DNA from: Corynespora cassiicola
Lineage: Eukaryota > Ascomycota > Dothideomycetes > Pleosporales > Corynesporascaceae
Reading direction: 5' to 3'
Length of the DNA: 64,000 nucleotides
NCBI GenBank assembly: GCA_022059125.1
Contig: JAEUWY010000002.1
Location: 3,968,001-4,032,000 of the forward strand
The notes under the pieces were generated by a model. The model was not told where the DNA came from, did no database searches, and saw only the letters and a program-made list of their open reading frames with translations. How positions within the stretch are numbered: the stretch's first letter is position 1; each line of letters opens with the position of its first letter. Below, in pieces: positions 19,240-31,560 of this stretch. The translations under genes were made by a program, and so were the position numbers.

Positions 19240-20522
19240 TCAGTCGGACAACGGCCAGCTGTTGGCCTTGGCTTCTCGGGTTTCGCGCCTCTCCCGCCTG
19301 GCCTCGCTGTTCCTCTTCTGCCCTCGAAGCTTGAACCGTAGCGGAGCCGGTGGGCGCGGAAGGTCCTGGCTTTGGATAAAGGCCGAGTGACGCGCCGAAA
19401 AGGCGATGGGACTCGGCGTCTTTGGCCGTGTGGGCGATAGGTCGGGGACCATCATACCGACCTTCAGCACGCCCTCGCTCTCGCTCTCAACAGCCCCTTC
19501 ATCCTCCTCTGCAATCGGGGGGTGTGAGTTCAGGGGACCGGACGCGCCATTGCGCGACGCTGCGCGTACGGCCATGGGGCTGGCTCCACGCACGATCTGC
19601 ACCTTGGATGCAGATTCGATTCTGAACTCTGGGTCCGAGGGCTTGCCTCTGCGGGATTCATCAGCGGCTTTTTCGTCGCTGCGACCTTTCAAGAGGAAAG
19701 CGGCCAGCCCCTTTTGGCGGGAGCGTTGCGCTCGCGCAATCCTATCGCGTTCTAGGCGCTGGTTGCGGCGGCGACGGAGCAGATACAGGCCTGTGATGCC
19801 GACAATAGAGATCAATCCAAAACCTATGCTGGCGCCAATCACGGCCTGGGCAGGCCCACTTGCGGTGGAGGCGGTGGAGGTCGATGTGGAGATCGGGGCC
19901 AGGTCCAGGGTTTCAGATGGTGAAAGAGCAGTGGATGATGATGACGACGACGACGACGAAGATGGACGGGCAGGTCCAGTCTCTTGCGCTTGAAGGGGGG
20001 CTTCAGAAGCTGGAATGCCGATGGGAGAGGGCGTTACAAGGACGGTAAGGATAGATGTGGTAGTACTTTGGAGCGAACCGCTGGATGACTCTGGTGATGG
20101 AATAGCGGCACGCAGCGAAGAGAGTGTTGGCTTTTGTTGAGCCTCATCGGTGGTGGTTGATGAATGTGTCGTCTCTGGACTGGGTATGGCAGCTCTAAGA
20201 CTACTTGGTTCCGTAGAGGATTCGGCAGGAGGAGCACCGGGCATGGGTGCTTCGTCCCCCTCGGGCATTGGAGGTTGGGAGCTTGCATTGTTCATTTGCG
20301 ATATCTACAAACGGTCAGTGGTGGAATCGCTACAGCATGTCTATATCAAAAACCGACCTGCCCTCCCGGAGGTGCTTCACGACCTCCAAGGGCCCTCGAA
20401 CTCCTCTCAGAAGAAAACTCGGGCGACGTCAAAGGAGCATTAAAAGGAAGAGACTGAGACAAAACAGAGAAAAGAGAGAAAAGAATCCAGCACAGCCGGA
20501 GGAAACCCACGGTGCGAGGCAT
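19240..20522 (-). CDS. Single-pass membrane protein with Ser/Thr-rich ectodomain
   Basis: Exons 20522-20358 and 20304-19240 give 409 aa. Residues 1-25 form a signal peptide (MPRTVGFLRLCWILFSLFSV...). A long Ser/Thr/Pro-rich outer region follows, in which SLRAAIPSPE occurs twice (about 22 residues apart) and a ten-residue serine run is coded partly by GAC repeats on the plus strand. One transmembrane helix, AVIGASIGFGLISIVGITGL, precedes a stop-transfer RRRR. The cytoplasmic tail is about 190 aa and highly charged, ending SWPLSD. This layout is that of Mid2/WSC-like surface sensors or plasma-membrane anchors, but no WSC cysteine domain is present. The start at 20522 was preferred over an ATG 48 bases upstream because it gives a cleaner signal peptide. 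Confidence 0.82.
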
Positions 20523-23510
20523 CGTGGAAAAATTACAACATTGAAGGAAGGTAAGGTGACGAGAGATCAAGAAAGGAATGGAAAACGCGCAGAGGTCTAA
20601 GCCTGCAGGCAGAGGTGCAGCTATACTGCAGGTAAGGCTGAGCTTTCGGCCTTTGGGGGTAGTCTCAGATCCCTACCGCGTGCGGTGTTGGTGATTGGAC
20701 ACGACACGTACGAGCGATTCACAAAACTGGAGTTGTATCAGACCCATCTGGGCTGCTCATCAGTCGCATTGAGCACTTTGCTTTTCGCCAATCGAACCCT
20801 AGATCTACTCTTGTTTATTCATTTCCAGGTTTCCAGAAGGCCTAAGCCGGGGGTTGAATCGCAACAGCCTGAAATAGATGTTGCGCGGCGGCTGGTTCTT
20901 TGCCTTTGTTATATGGTGCGGGAGATGAGGGGACACCTCGGAGCTGCAGCGATCTTCCGGACAATTGGCAACGCGAGCAGTCCCAGCAGTTTCTACTGCC
21001 GATTGATGAGCGGCTGTGGCCTGGCTCTTTTGCCTGAAACGCGAGACCACCGTCTGGTCCGCGGCAGGTGCATCATAAAAGCTCCGCTTGCAAAAAAAGA
21101 AAGGATCGTGAGCGGCACAACAGTGTCAACAGAGAGGGCGAGGGCAGTGAGCTGCGGTGCACGCACATGCCCTCGGACGAGTTAGACGTGTACGACAGCC
21201 AGCGACGCGAAACGTTACCGCGTCACCAAATCGAGGGCATCGGAACAATGCGGCCTGAGGATAATGTCAATGGGTAAGGTGTGGTGTTCTCACAAGGTGC
21301 AAGGGCTGCTATTGCAAAGGAGGCCATTCTTGAGGATTTATGCGGAGGTGGCGCCGAGGCTGTGGTTTGGCGATGGTGGAGATGAAGGTTTGGGGGAGAG
21401 CAAAGGCGAGTGGTTTCAACGACGGGGCGGGCAGTCGCGGTCCCGGGCCTAGCCCCATGCGGCTGTCACCACCGCTCACGGCTCCTTCCCAATGGGGCAT
21501 GTTTTCTCATTGGACACGGACGGGCGCTACTGGACTACAGTCGAACGACCGGTACCGCGACGTGCCCTGCGGTGGCTAGTCGTAGATGTCGGCAAGTCAG
21601 TGGCAGCACGGCTCTGCCGAGGCCACGGCTGCGATGCAGTGCACCTCTGCCACGCATGGACGCGGATATGTGACGACCGCACGTTGCTTTTACCGTTGAG
21701 CGCGCGACACCCAAAACACTAGAATCGAGTCAAAAGTCTCCTGTCCACGAAGCACCAGATTGACTTTCGGTTCGCCCGCTCGGAAAGCGTTTGGCACGCC
21801 CTGGACCGCCAGAGGAGCCATGGAGAGGTTGAATCCGAACCTAGCTACCCTCCAGTTCGCGGTTGTCAAACCCTGGCGGTCAAAACGTGGGAGTGTTTGC
21901 AACGCGGAGAATACAGCAGCTGCCCCCGGCCACCAGGCGTTTGTAAGGCTGCATAACAGCTCCACCGGTGCCAAGGGGCATCTATGCAAAGTGTGCGCCG
22001 AGCAAGGCCAGGTGGACGGTAGAGTCCATCTGAGAAGGAACGGGGGGGGAAGGCATGCGTGTCTGGACCCCGTGAAAAGATGCCACTTGCAGCAATCGGC
22101 CCCGTCCGTGACAAATGGCGGGCGATAAAGAGAGGGATTCGAGTTACTATTTGCCGTAAGCGGATTGGCTTAGTCCTTGGACGAGCAACTCCACCGCAAC
22201 GCGCTCACTGCTGACTACATGTTAAGCAAAAGGCTCCCGCTCACCACCACGGTGCATCATGAGAAGTCGATATAGACTTGCACGCTATATCGGGCGCGAC
22301 AGCACAGGCGACCCCCGAGACAGGCATTCGGGGATGTTGACCAGAAAGCGCACCCCAAGATAAGCACCCCAGCGCATACATGCCGCAGGCCAATCCGCCG
22401 CATGTGAAGGAGCAACTGGCTGACGGCGCCATCCACCAGGTTATCGGGCTAGCGACTGGGCTTGGCCTGGACTGGCAGCCAAACATGATCACGATGCCAG
22501 GGACTGAGGGTCGCCATCGTGGGCCGCGGGGTTCCGCCATGCGCAGGCAGAGCCGAAAAGAGGGGTGCGTATGGAGTAGCCATGCCGGCGATCGCGCTGG
22601 CGGGCTGGTAGTCGGGACTGGGAAAGATGGAGACGGGTCGTGGCAACGGGCATGTCATGCACCGGGCCCTCTTGTCGCGCTCGCCGGTCTCTCGCCGTGG
22701 GCTGCAGCGTGTCGTCGCATGGTGGCATGGTCGCGTGCTGCGTTGCTCAGGATCGCTGTGCGTGCGACGTCGGCGGCCAGGCCATCCTTCGGCCAGCAGC
22801 ACGCAGGGCTTCCTTCTGGCGCCCAGCAGGTTGGCTCCCAAAAGGGAGAGTTCCTCGGGGAGGACGAGATAGCCAAAATTGACGCTCCTGTGCTGCTGCT
22901 TCCAGAACACGACGCGAACCCAGAAGGGAGCCTCAACCGAAGCCCTCCGCAGATTTCGCCGCCGCTTATCAGAAGCGCGGTGGCCAAGGCGCGGAGACCA
23001 AGGGCGAGGCGGGCGCTGATTGGGCGAGGCGGGCGATATCAGAGCTGGGGCTGGTGATAACGAGCCGGTCAGCACAGCGGCAGGCCGACGAGGGGACACA
23101 CTGGCGCGGTTGACACGAGGTGACGGGCATGGCTGCAGCGGTGGGCAGCGGGCGCGCAGGGCGCCATAGGACGACGTCGACGACGAGTACAGGGAGCTCT
23201 GTAAGGTAGCCGTGGCACCGCGACCTGAACGGGCGGAGATGACCGGCTGGCCAACCACGCGCGCCGTCTGGAGCCCGGCCAGCCCGATGAGGAAGGCGCC
23301 AAGCCCACGGCGCGCACGGGAATTCTGAGCGTCGTGCTGAGCCGGTCGCCGTGGCGCCTGTTCCTCATTTGCTGTAGTGGCTGCACGTCGCGAAGAATAT
23401 AACCCCAGAATGGCCGTGGGTTTGCCGGTACCAATTCCTCGCCCTCCAGACTCTTTCCTGGGAATTGCCCTCGTGCCTGTCTCGCTCCCGTAGCAGCACC
23501 CGCAGTAGCC
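20523..23510. other. Long intergenic region
   Basis: About 3 kb between two divergent genes. Many short frames, none with protein-like composition. The long minus-strand frame 22449-23903 is an antisense shadow of the GC-rich leader and first exon of the transporter gene. Confidence 0.55.
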
Positions 23511-25586
23511 ATGGCCGATCTCAAGTACGAGCACAACAGCTCCCTCATGCCGGGCGTCGCCTCCAACCCTGACCCCGCCCTGGACATCGCCAACGAGCAC
23601 CACCACCCGCATGTCCACCACGGCGCCCACGCCGAGAAGGGCCACGACGAGAAGGACCACATTGCCTACACCATCGGCACCACCGAGCCCAACCCCAACA
23701 ACATCTTCCTCAACTCGGCCGACGAGAAGCTGCGCTACAACGAAAAGTCCGACCATGACATTGAGAAGCAGGGCAACGTTGACCTGGAGGAGAGGGGCAG
23801 CTTCAGCAAGGGCCAGACCTCGTCCAACCCCGAGGGCGAGGACCTCGGGCCCAGGCGCTTCAACTTTGGCCGCTTCTACAACGTCAACAGGATCTTCTTC
23901 CACATCTTCATCGGCGTCTTCTTCACTGGGTAAGTGCAGTCCGCCGCTCTGCAGTCGCGCGCGATCGTGTTGGCTGATGTCCTCTCAGATGGTGGGTTGC
24001 TAGCGTCGTCGTTCACCGCAATGACAAGAACTGGATCATTCCCTTTCTCTTCTGGCTGGCCATCATGCTCCGCCTAATCTTCTTCCACGTGCCCATCAGC
24101 ATCATCTCCAAGCCCATGCACTTTGTGTGGAACAACACGGGCGTGCGCTTCGTCGCCTTGATCCCGGAGAAGATGCGCCTGCCCGCTGGAGCCGCCCTGA
24201 CCATTGCCGTTATGCTCGTTGGTTCCTTTGTAAGCGAGGAGAGCGCCGACAACACCCGTGCCAACCGCGCCGTCAGCTTATTCGGCCTCGCAGTCTTCAT
24301 CTTTGGCTTCTGGCTCACCTCGCGCAACAAAAAGAAGATTGTCTGGCACACCGTCATTGTCGGTATGCTGATGCAGTTCATCATTGCTCTCTTCGTCCTG
24401 AGGACCAAGGCCGGATACGACATCTTCTCCTTCATCTCCGAGTTGGCTCGCCTGCTCTTGGGCTTCGCCAAGGACGGTGTTGCTTTCCTGACCACCGCCG
24501 ATATTGCCGCCCAGACTTTCTTCTTCTTCAGTGTCATCCCGGCCATCATCTTCTTCGTGTCCATTGTCCAGCTCCTGTACTACTGGAACATTCTCCAGTG
24601 GTTCATTGGCAAGTTTGCCGTCTTCTTCTTCTGGGCCATGCGCGTGTCTGGTGCCGAAGCCATTGTCGCTTCTGCCTCACCCTTCATCGGCCAGGGTGAA
24701 TCTGCCATGTTGATCCGTCCCTTCGTTCCCCACTTGACCATGGCCGAAATCCACCAGGTCATGACTTCTGGTTTCGCCACCATTGCTGGCAGTGTCTTGG
24801 TCGCCTACATTGGCATGGGCATCAACCCTCAGGCCCTGATCTCGTCTTGTGTCATGAGCATTCCCGCTTCCCTGGCCATTTCCAAGCTTCGATACCCTGA
24901 GGAGGAGGAGACCTTGACCGCCGGCCGTGTCGTCGTTCCCGATGACGAGGAGCACAAGGCCGCCAACGCTCTCCACGCCTTTGCCAACGGTGCCTGGTTG
25001 GGTCTGAAGATCGCCGGCATGATTCTCACCACCTTGCTCTGCATCATTGCTCTTCTTAGTCTTGTCAACGGTCTCCTCACCTGGTGGGGACGCTACATCA
25101 ACCTCGATGGCGAGTACGACCTTACCCTGGAGCTCCTTCTCGGATACATTTGCTACCCGATTGCCTTCTTGCTTGGTGTCTCTCGCCAGGGTCAAGATTT
25201 GCTTTTGGTCGGTCGCTTGATTGGTGTCAAGGTCATTGCCAACGAGTTTGTTGCCTTCTCCCAGCTCCAGGCCCTCGACGAGCCCGAGTCTCCCTACCAC
25301 AGCCTCTCCCCTCGCTCGCGTCTCATCGCCACCTACGCCATTTGCGGTTTCGGTAACATTGGTTCCCTCGGTACCCAGATTGGTGTGCTCAGCCAGATCA
25401 GCCCTGGCCGCAGTGGTGACGTTTCCCGTGTCGCCTTGAGTGCCTTGGTCTCCGGTGTCATTTCCACCTTGACCAGTGCCAGCATCGCCGGTTTGATCGT
25501 TACTGATCAGGTACGTTATATCCTAGCTCTTTTCATCAAAATCAATGACTAACTCGTCCCAGGCTGCCTTCTCCTCCGGATCTTAG
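23511..25586 (+). CDS. Concentrative nucleoside transporter (CNT family)
   Basis: Exons 23511-23929, 23989-25510 and 25563-25586 give 654 aa; the last exon encodes only AAFSSGS. CNT proteins import nucleosides with protons or sodium across the plasma membrane. The first 120 residues are hydrophilic and His-rich (HHHPHVHHGAHAEKGHDEKD). About a dozen hydrophobic segments follow. The family core is clear: ASASPFIGQGESAMLIRPFV (about 369-388), TMAEIHQVMTSGFATIAGSV, SRQGQDLLLVGRLIGVKVIA, NEFVAF, and YAICGFGNIGSLGTQIGVLS. The GQGES motif forms part of the nucleoside site in characterised family members. The final intron has a strong GACTAAC branch site. The S1/P1 nuclease elsewhere in the window could supply its substrates, though the two are not linked. 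Confidence 0.95.
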
Positions 25587-28134
25587 GTTGATCTTTGTAG
25601 TGTAGCGATCGCCGCGCGGGAGGCTTTGACCCGATATGTCCCGTGCCACGATGAAAATGTAATTGTAGATGAAATATATACCCAGGAGAGCGGAGCGGAG
25701 CTGAATTAATTCGATATCCACGTCCATCATCCGTTGTGTCATGCCTGTGATGAGTCAGTCTTTGCAAGTCGACGAGAACCGTTTCCGATAGCTTGCATTT
25801 GTATGAATTAATCGTGAGCAAAGAGGTAGATATCGGATGAGAAAGTGAGCAGGAGCAAAAATGGAGGTTTATGTGGGTGTAGACTGCGGCCTGCGCCAAC
25901 CCTCCGCCCTTCATTCGCTTGTCTTGGCACTGCCGCCCTTTTCCACCACCGAAGTCTCAACAAGGCAAGCACTACTCCCCCTCTGTTCTACTCAATGCCC
26001 CCATACCCTGCGTCAATCCTCGGCCATGCACCTGTCAGGACCATATCCCGTCCCCTTCTGAACATAGCGTTTCTCAGAGGGCGCTGCGCTCTGCCTTTGG
26101 GCGAGGGGCTTCCGGCCACGTGCGCGGAGCGAAAGCGAGGAACACGAGCAGACAAGAAAAAGGATGACTACTAGGTAGACAAAAGGCCCGGAAGTGGACT
26201 GGCCTTTTTCAATGGGGAGACGTTGGAATAAGGTCGGGCTAGTGGATATGCTGTGTTTGCCAAGAATGGCGCCTTCGTGTTGGGGCCATGGGGCGGGAGG
26301 TATTCTTCGCGCTCGCCAGTGCTGGGGAGGCCGTCGGACAGATGAACTGTAGGCACGCGCTGGTTTCGACCCATTTTTGGGTTGGGTCGGGTAGAAAGTG
26401 CGTGTTGGTCGTTATCTGGGATGGGACGGCATGCTAAGGAGTTGCTTTTTCACCGCACTGCGGTCTAGAGGTTTGGTTCTACTTGTCTGCGATTTGGGTA
26501 CTTGGCCAACACCCCAGTGTCGCGTGCCCATGTTCCGGCCGCCACCTCGGGATGGCATCCCAGCGGCAAGGTTCTGGACGTGGGTTAAAAGCATGGGAAA
26601 TCATGCGGCTAAAGACCGCTTGGTTCGAGGCCCTGGCGGGAGCGAATGAAGGTTTGGTTCGCGCAAAGCTACTTCTTTGGAGGCACGCAGTTGTGCTGGT
26701 GTGGAGTCGGGTTCTGCAGAGATGTGCACCCAAGCAGGAGCTGTTCAAGTCTTTGCATAGTTGGTGGAGAGGCAGCTCGTTGACGACGTAATACGATGGA
26801 CTATCGTTGACCATTCATTCCTACAAAGCGACCCCACGCTCACTTATACTCCTCCCCCCCTGATAGGATGTCTCACATTGCCTTATAGCAGCGATTTGAT
26901 GCCATGCTGGCTCCATAATCAACCGTCGCCATTGTATCAGGTCGTCTCGCGCCAGATATTTGACCTAGGGGGACGGCTGTATAACGTCCCGATCCAGCTA
27001 CGCTTGCTGTCTCTCACCGAGATGCTCGCTTAGCTCTCGTTACCCTCCGATTAGCATGTCCTCGACAGCCCCACTGCGGGCGACATCGGCGCGAAGCTCA
27101 CCCTATCTTCAGGCTAGATGCCATTAGCAACCAAATCGAGTACTGGGCCCTGCAAACCCCACCGCGAGAGTGGAGCTGATGCTCAGAGATAAGAGCGCCC
27201 AATCAGATACCAGATGGAAGAATTTGGCATGAGCCCACCGCGGCCGCTAGCGTACCGGCCGATGCTTGACGAGACATCAGCTCCACCAAGTCTTCGTAAT
27301 GCTCGCGAGCAACTTCGCTTTTTGCTCGCCTCGAGCGACGCTGTAGTCCTTCTGTGTATGTCTGAGCAAACCACGGATCGCATAATCCATGCCACCGCAC
27401 GTCGATTCGCGTGTCGTACACGATCTGGAACGTGGGGGACAGCGTGTACGTTGCAGAGCAGGGCGTTGATGCCCGACGCACGTCCACTCACAAAGATGCT
27501 CAGATTCACAGATTCACCCGCCTTTCAGATGCCAGCCAAGTAATGGGCAGGACATTTGCGTGAAATCATGTCCACGCCTGTTGATTGGAGTGGCCTCGAA
27601 ACCGCAGTTGATTAAATCCCGCCCTTCAGCACGCGTCGCGTTATCGAGCGCCCCTGCCTTGTATGCCTTCTTATCAGTGCAGCCGGCCGGGGTGCTGTCA
27701 CACAATCACGTCTCCATCCAGTACCCCGCTTACCACTCCCCGCACGCCTTCTCCAGGACCATGCACAGGACACTTCTCCACGGCCGTTTTCCGCGCTCGT
27801 CTCTCCCCACGGCCGGCGGCAAGGCTGCGCTTATGGTTTGCACTCGCTTTAGCTCGTTGAAGCAGCAGGTCTCGACCAGGGCTATCATTTCTTCTTTCGA
27901 CCTTCTTCCCTCCTAAGCTCTTGCTTAGCGGCATCCCCCAGGCCATAGAGCGGTATAGCTGGAGCTTATGGGTAGAGATGAGAGCTCGGCGGTAGGCTTA
28001 TATACCTAGCATGTCTCCGCCCAGGTCTTGTCATCTTCCCCTTGACGGTTCCCCCACATCGAAGCCAAGCAGTGGATCTCCTCCCAAGACAATCGGCACC
28101 AACAACATCTCTTTGAAGGAAGAGCACTGCGAGG
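25587..28134. other. Gene-poor region with a coding relic
   Basis: About 2.5 kb without an intact gene. A decayed coding stretch lies at 26911-27033. Scattered GATA-type sites (for example AGATAA at 27187-27192, CTTATC near 27668) lie upstream of the DUR3-type gene, but too diffusely to claim regulation. Confidence 0.5.
26911..27033 (+). pseudogene. Relic encoding a SRQIFDLGG peptide (copy B)
   Basis: The frame reads WLHNQPSPLYQVV, then SRQIFDLGGRLYNVPIQLRL, then LSLTEMLA and a TAG stop. The SRQIFDLGG segment (26947-26976) matches copy A at 6503-6526 in peptide and nearly in DNA. No start codon or flanking exons could be fixed. Parent family not recognised. Confidence 0.35.
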
Positions 28135-30629
28135 ATGTTGTCGAGTCCACCGCTCGGCCAGGGTGTTGGTTATGGCATCGTCATTGGCCTGGGGTTTGCT
28201 TTCGCGTGAGTCGGCCTCCAGATATTTTGATGGCATTGCTGACTCCATGGCAGTTTTGGTATGATCTTGACGACCTTTGTGCTCAAAAGGTGGGTTTTGG
28301 ATCCCATTCCCGATACGTTTCCGATTTTTGTGATGCTGTGCCATTGCATGGAAGACGCTGTTCCTTTTCCGACTCTTTTTATACATGGAGCTTCAGTGGG
28401 TGCATGATTGCGGAATATTGAGCCTCAACTAGAGCGGTGATTACTGCGTCAGCTTCGCGACGAGTAAATTTCACGCTTGTTCTCGGGACCTGTGTCGCGA
28501 GCGGAATGTCGCCATGGAAGGAACATGGACGGGCTCGTTGGCATTTGAAAGGCTAATTCTTCCAGGTACAACTATGAGCTGCAAACATCGGAAATGTTTA
28601 GCACTGCCGGACGCTCGGTGAAATCCGGTCTCGTTGCCTCTGCGGTCGTATCATCTTGGACCTGGGCTGCTACGCTCCTACAGTCTTCTGCAGTAGCATA
28701 CAACTATGGAGTCAGCGGGCCGTTTTGGTATGCTTCAGGAGCTACGGTACAGATTATTCTGTTTGCTACCATTGCGATTGAGCTCAAGGTATGTAAGCCC
28801 CGGAAGAGGACAACGTTTCTGACAATCGACTAGCGGAGGGCACCCAACGCCCACACCTTTCTCGAAGTCATCCGCGCTCGGTACGGAGCAGCCACTCACA
28901 TTGTATTCATGGTGTTTGGTCTCTTCACCAACGTCTTGGTGACTTCGATGCTGTTGACCGGTGGTTCTGCAGTCGTTACCTCTGTAGGTTTCTTGAAAAT
29001 CAGTCCTGGACCTACACTGACCGCAATAGCTCACTGGCGTGCCCACTGTTGCGGCCTGCTTCCTCCTTCCAGTTGGTGTCGTACTCTACACCATGTTTGG
29101 CGGTATCAAGGCTACATTTCTGACCGATTACGCCCATACCGTGGTCATTCTTGTTATTCTCCTCATGTTCGCCTTCACCGCCTACGCTACCAACGAGGTT
29201 CTTGGGAGCCCGTCCAGAGTCTTTGATCTTTTGGTGGAGGCTGCAAGGAAACATCCCGTCGAGGGCAATGCCGGCGGATCGTATCTCACCATGCGATCCA
29301 AAGAGGGAGCCATCTTCTTCGTCATCAACATTGTTGGCAATTTTGGAACCGTCTTTTGCGACAATGGCTACTACAACAAAGCGATTGGTGAGTACCGGCT
29401 TGTTTCTGATCATGAATAAAAGCTGATTTTGGTTAGCTGCCTCTCCCGTCGATGCGCTTCCAGGCTACATCATGGGAGGCCTCTCTTGGTTTGCCATTCC
29501 GTGGCTGGCTGCGACAACAATGGGCCTGGCAGCTCTGGCCCTCGAGAGCAACCCCGTGTTTCCGACATATCCCGACCGCATGGCCCCTGCCGACGTCTCC
29601 GCTGGCTTGGTCCTCCCAACTGCTGCCGTCGCCATGCTTGGAAAAGGAGGCGCGGCGGCCACGCTGCTGCTGGTATTCATGGCCGTTACGTCTGCCATGT
29701 CCGCAGAGCTCATTGCCGTCTCTTCCATCTTCACCTACGACTTTTACCAGACGTACATCAACCCCTCCGCGACTGGACACCAACTCATCAACATGTCCCA
29801 CGTCATGGTGGTAGGCTTCGCCATTGCAATGGCGGCCTGGTCCACCGGCTTGTACTACATTGGCATATCCATGGGGTACCTCTACCTCCTCATGGGGGTC
29901 ATTATTTCGTCGGCAGTTCTCCCTGCCACTCTGACGTTGATGTGGAGCAAGCAAAACTGGTGGGCAGCGACTTTCACGCCGCCATTGGGTTTCGCGTGCT
30001 CGTTGATTGCCTGGCTCGTCACCGCGAAGAAGGAGGGCGGTACACTCACTGTGGCGACTACAGGCGCAAACAACCCCATGCTTGCTGGCAATGTCGTGGC
30101 TCTGCTCTCTCCGCTCGTCTTCGTTCCCATTCTGACGTACGCACTTGGCCCACAAAACTACGACTGGGTGTCGATGAAGGCGATCCGCAAGGGCGACGAC
30201 CACGACCTTGCCGCGGCAGCCAACGTCGACCTGGAGCTCATTCCCGGAGAACGTCGCCATAGCGTCTCGGACGACGAAGAAGAGCAAGCAAAGCTGTACA
30301 AGGCGTCCCGCATCGCGCGCTGGATGACCGTCATCATGACCCTGGCGCTGCTGGTGCTGTGGCCAATGCCAATGTACGGATCTGGCTACGTCTTCAGCAA
30401 AAAGTTCTTCACCGGGTGGGTCGTCGTCGGCATCATCTGGATGTTCTTCTCGGCGTTTTGCGTGGGCCTGTATCCGCTATGGGAGGGCCGCAAGACGAGC
30501 GCGAGAACCTTCAAATACATGTTCCTCGACATTACCGGCAAAAAGAAGCCGCCCAAAGCAGGCGCCGTGACGGAGGGTACGGGTGTAGATACACCACCTG
30601 AGGCGATGTCGGAGAAGGCTAAAGAATAG
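28135..30629 (+). CDS. Urea/solute symporter, DUR3 type (SSS family)
   Basis: Six exons (28135-28205, 28254-28289, 28566-28788, 28834-28983, 29030-29387, 29437-30629) give 676 aa. The sodium:solute-symporter fold with about 15 membrane helices is evident. DUR3-type landmarks are [109 protein letters not shown] and [23 protein letters not shown]3 transporters import urea, and in some fungi polyamines, at the plasma membrane, usually under nitrogen control. Intron 2 is 276 nt, about five times longer than the others in this gene. The cytoplasmic C-terminus is charged ([15 protein letters not shown]). No urease or urea amidolyase gene is nearby. Confidence 0.93.
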
Positions 30630-31560
30630 ACTCGGCCCTTCTTGACAGACACCAAATAGTGTAGGGAAAAAATCCCAATGGCCTTGGCGTTATTGTACAG
30701 GTACCGAGGGCTACTTCTGCAGCGCTGGTCGAATTGCTCTACAAGCGAAGTATTCAAATTGAATAGACAAGATCACACACGGACCGGGGTCCAAGATTGC
30801 AAAACAGATGCACAAGGGCTGCCCCTAATAATGCCCGGAGACACAAAAGCGCGGAGACCCACACACAAAAACGCAAAACGCAAGCGAAGTATTGCTTAGT
30901 TGTAGGATTGCCGCTAGATGCACATTGTGATGATGTAAGAGCAAAGCCTGCTGAATCATCCCAAATGGCTTGCCAGGCCAAGAACGGTGTATAGCTCTCG
31001 TATCGCGTATTCGACGGGATAGAGGTGCGACGAATGCTTGCAGCAGAGTCGCAGGCAGCTTAGCCTAGCCGATCGGTGGGCCCACAAGGCAGAGGACTGA
31101 AACTCTCTCGGTAGACTAGAAGAGTGGTAGAAGGACTTCACAGCCTCACAGAACCGCAGGGCAGCCACGCAATCCCAGAATGTCGAGGCATCGCAGTGCC
31201 GGTTTCCCGCGACGGGGGCATTGCGACAGGAATCAGGCCGTGCCGAACTCCAGGGCGGGTTGTCGTCGCTGCTTCTCGGTGTATTCGAGGCAAAATCTTG
31301 TGCCTAGACATGGCTCCAGGGTGATGACGCAGGCGCGGACCCAGCCACTTTCAGGATCTAGAGCTGCAGCCCCGCCCAATCACAGCCCCTTCTCCACCGT
31401 CCCGCACCCATCACAGCGACAGGGCCTCCGCGCATGTCATAGCGCGACGCCCTCCAGTAAATAGGTAGTATGGGCCCTTCACCACCGTGTCACAGGCACC
31501 TCTCTGCCGTCCCGTCCTCCGCCCTCCTCCATGACGCCCCCTTCACCTGGCTGAGCAGAC
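30630..31560. other. Intergenic region
   Basis: 3' flank of the symporter and promoter of the glycosyltransferase. No coding sequence seen. Confidence 0.6.

Noticed and set aside
22449..23903. 484-codon minus-strand frame
   Set aside because: Antisense to the first exon and leader of the nucleoside transporter; low-complexity Val/Gly/Arg composition from GC-rich codons of the true gene.
27183..27509. Overlapping frames on both strands between the relic and DUR3
   Set aside because: A minus-strand frame has a short helix-like segment (SEVAREHYEDLVELMS) but no start, splice partners or family; too weak to call.
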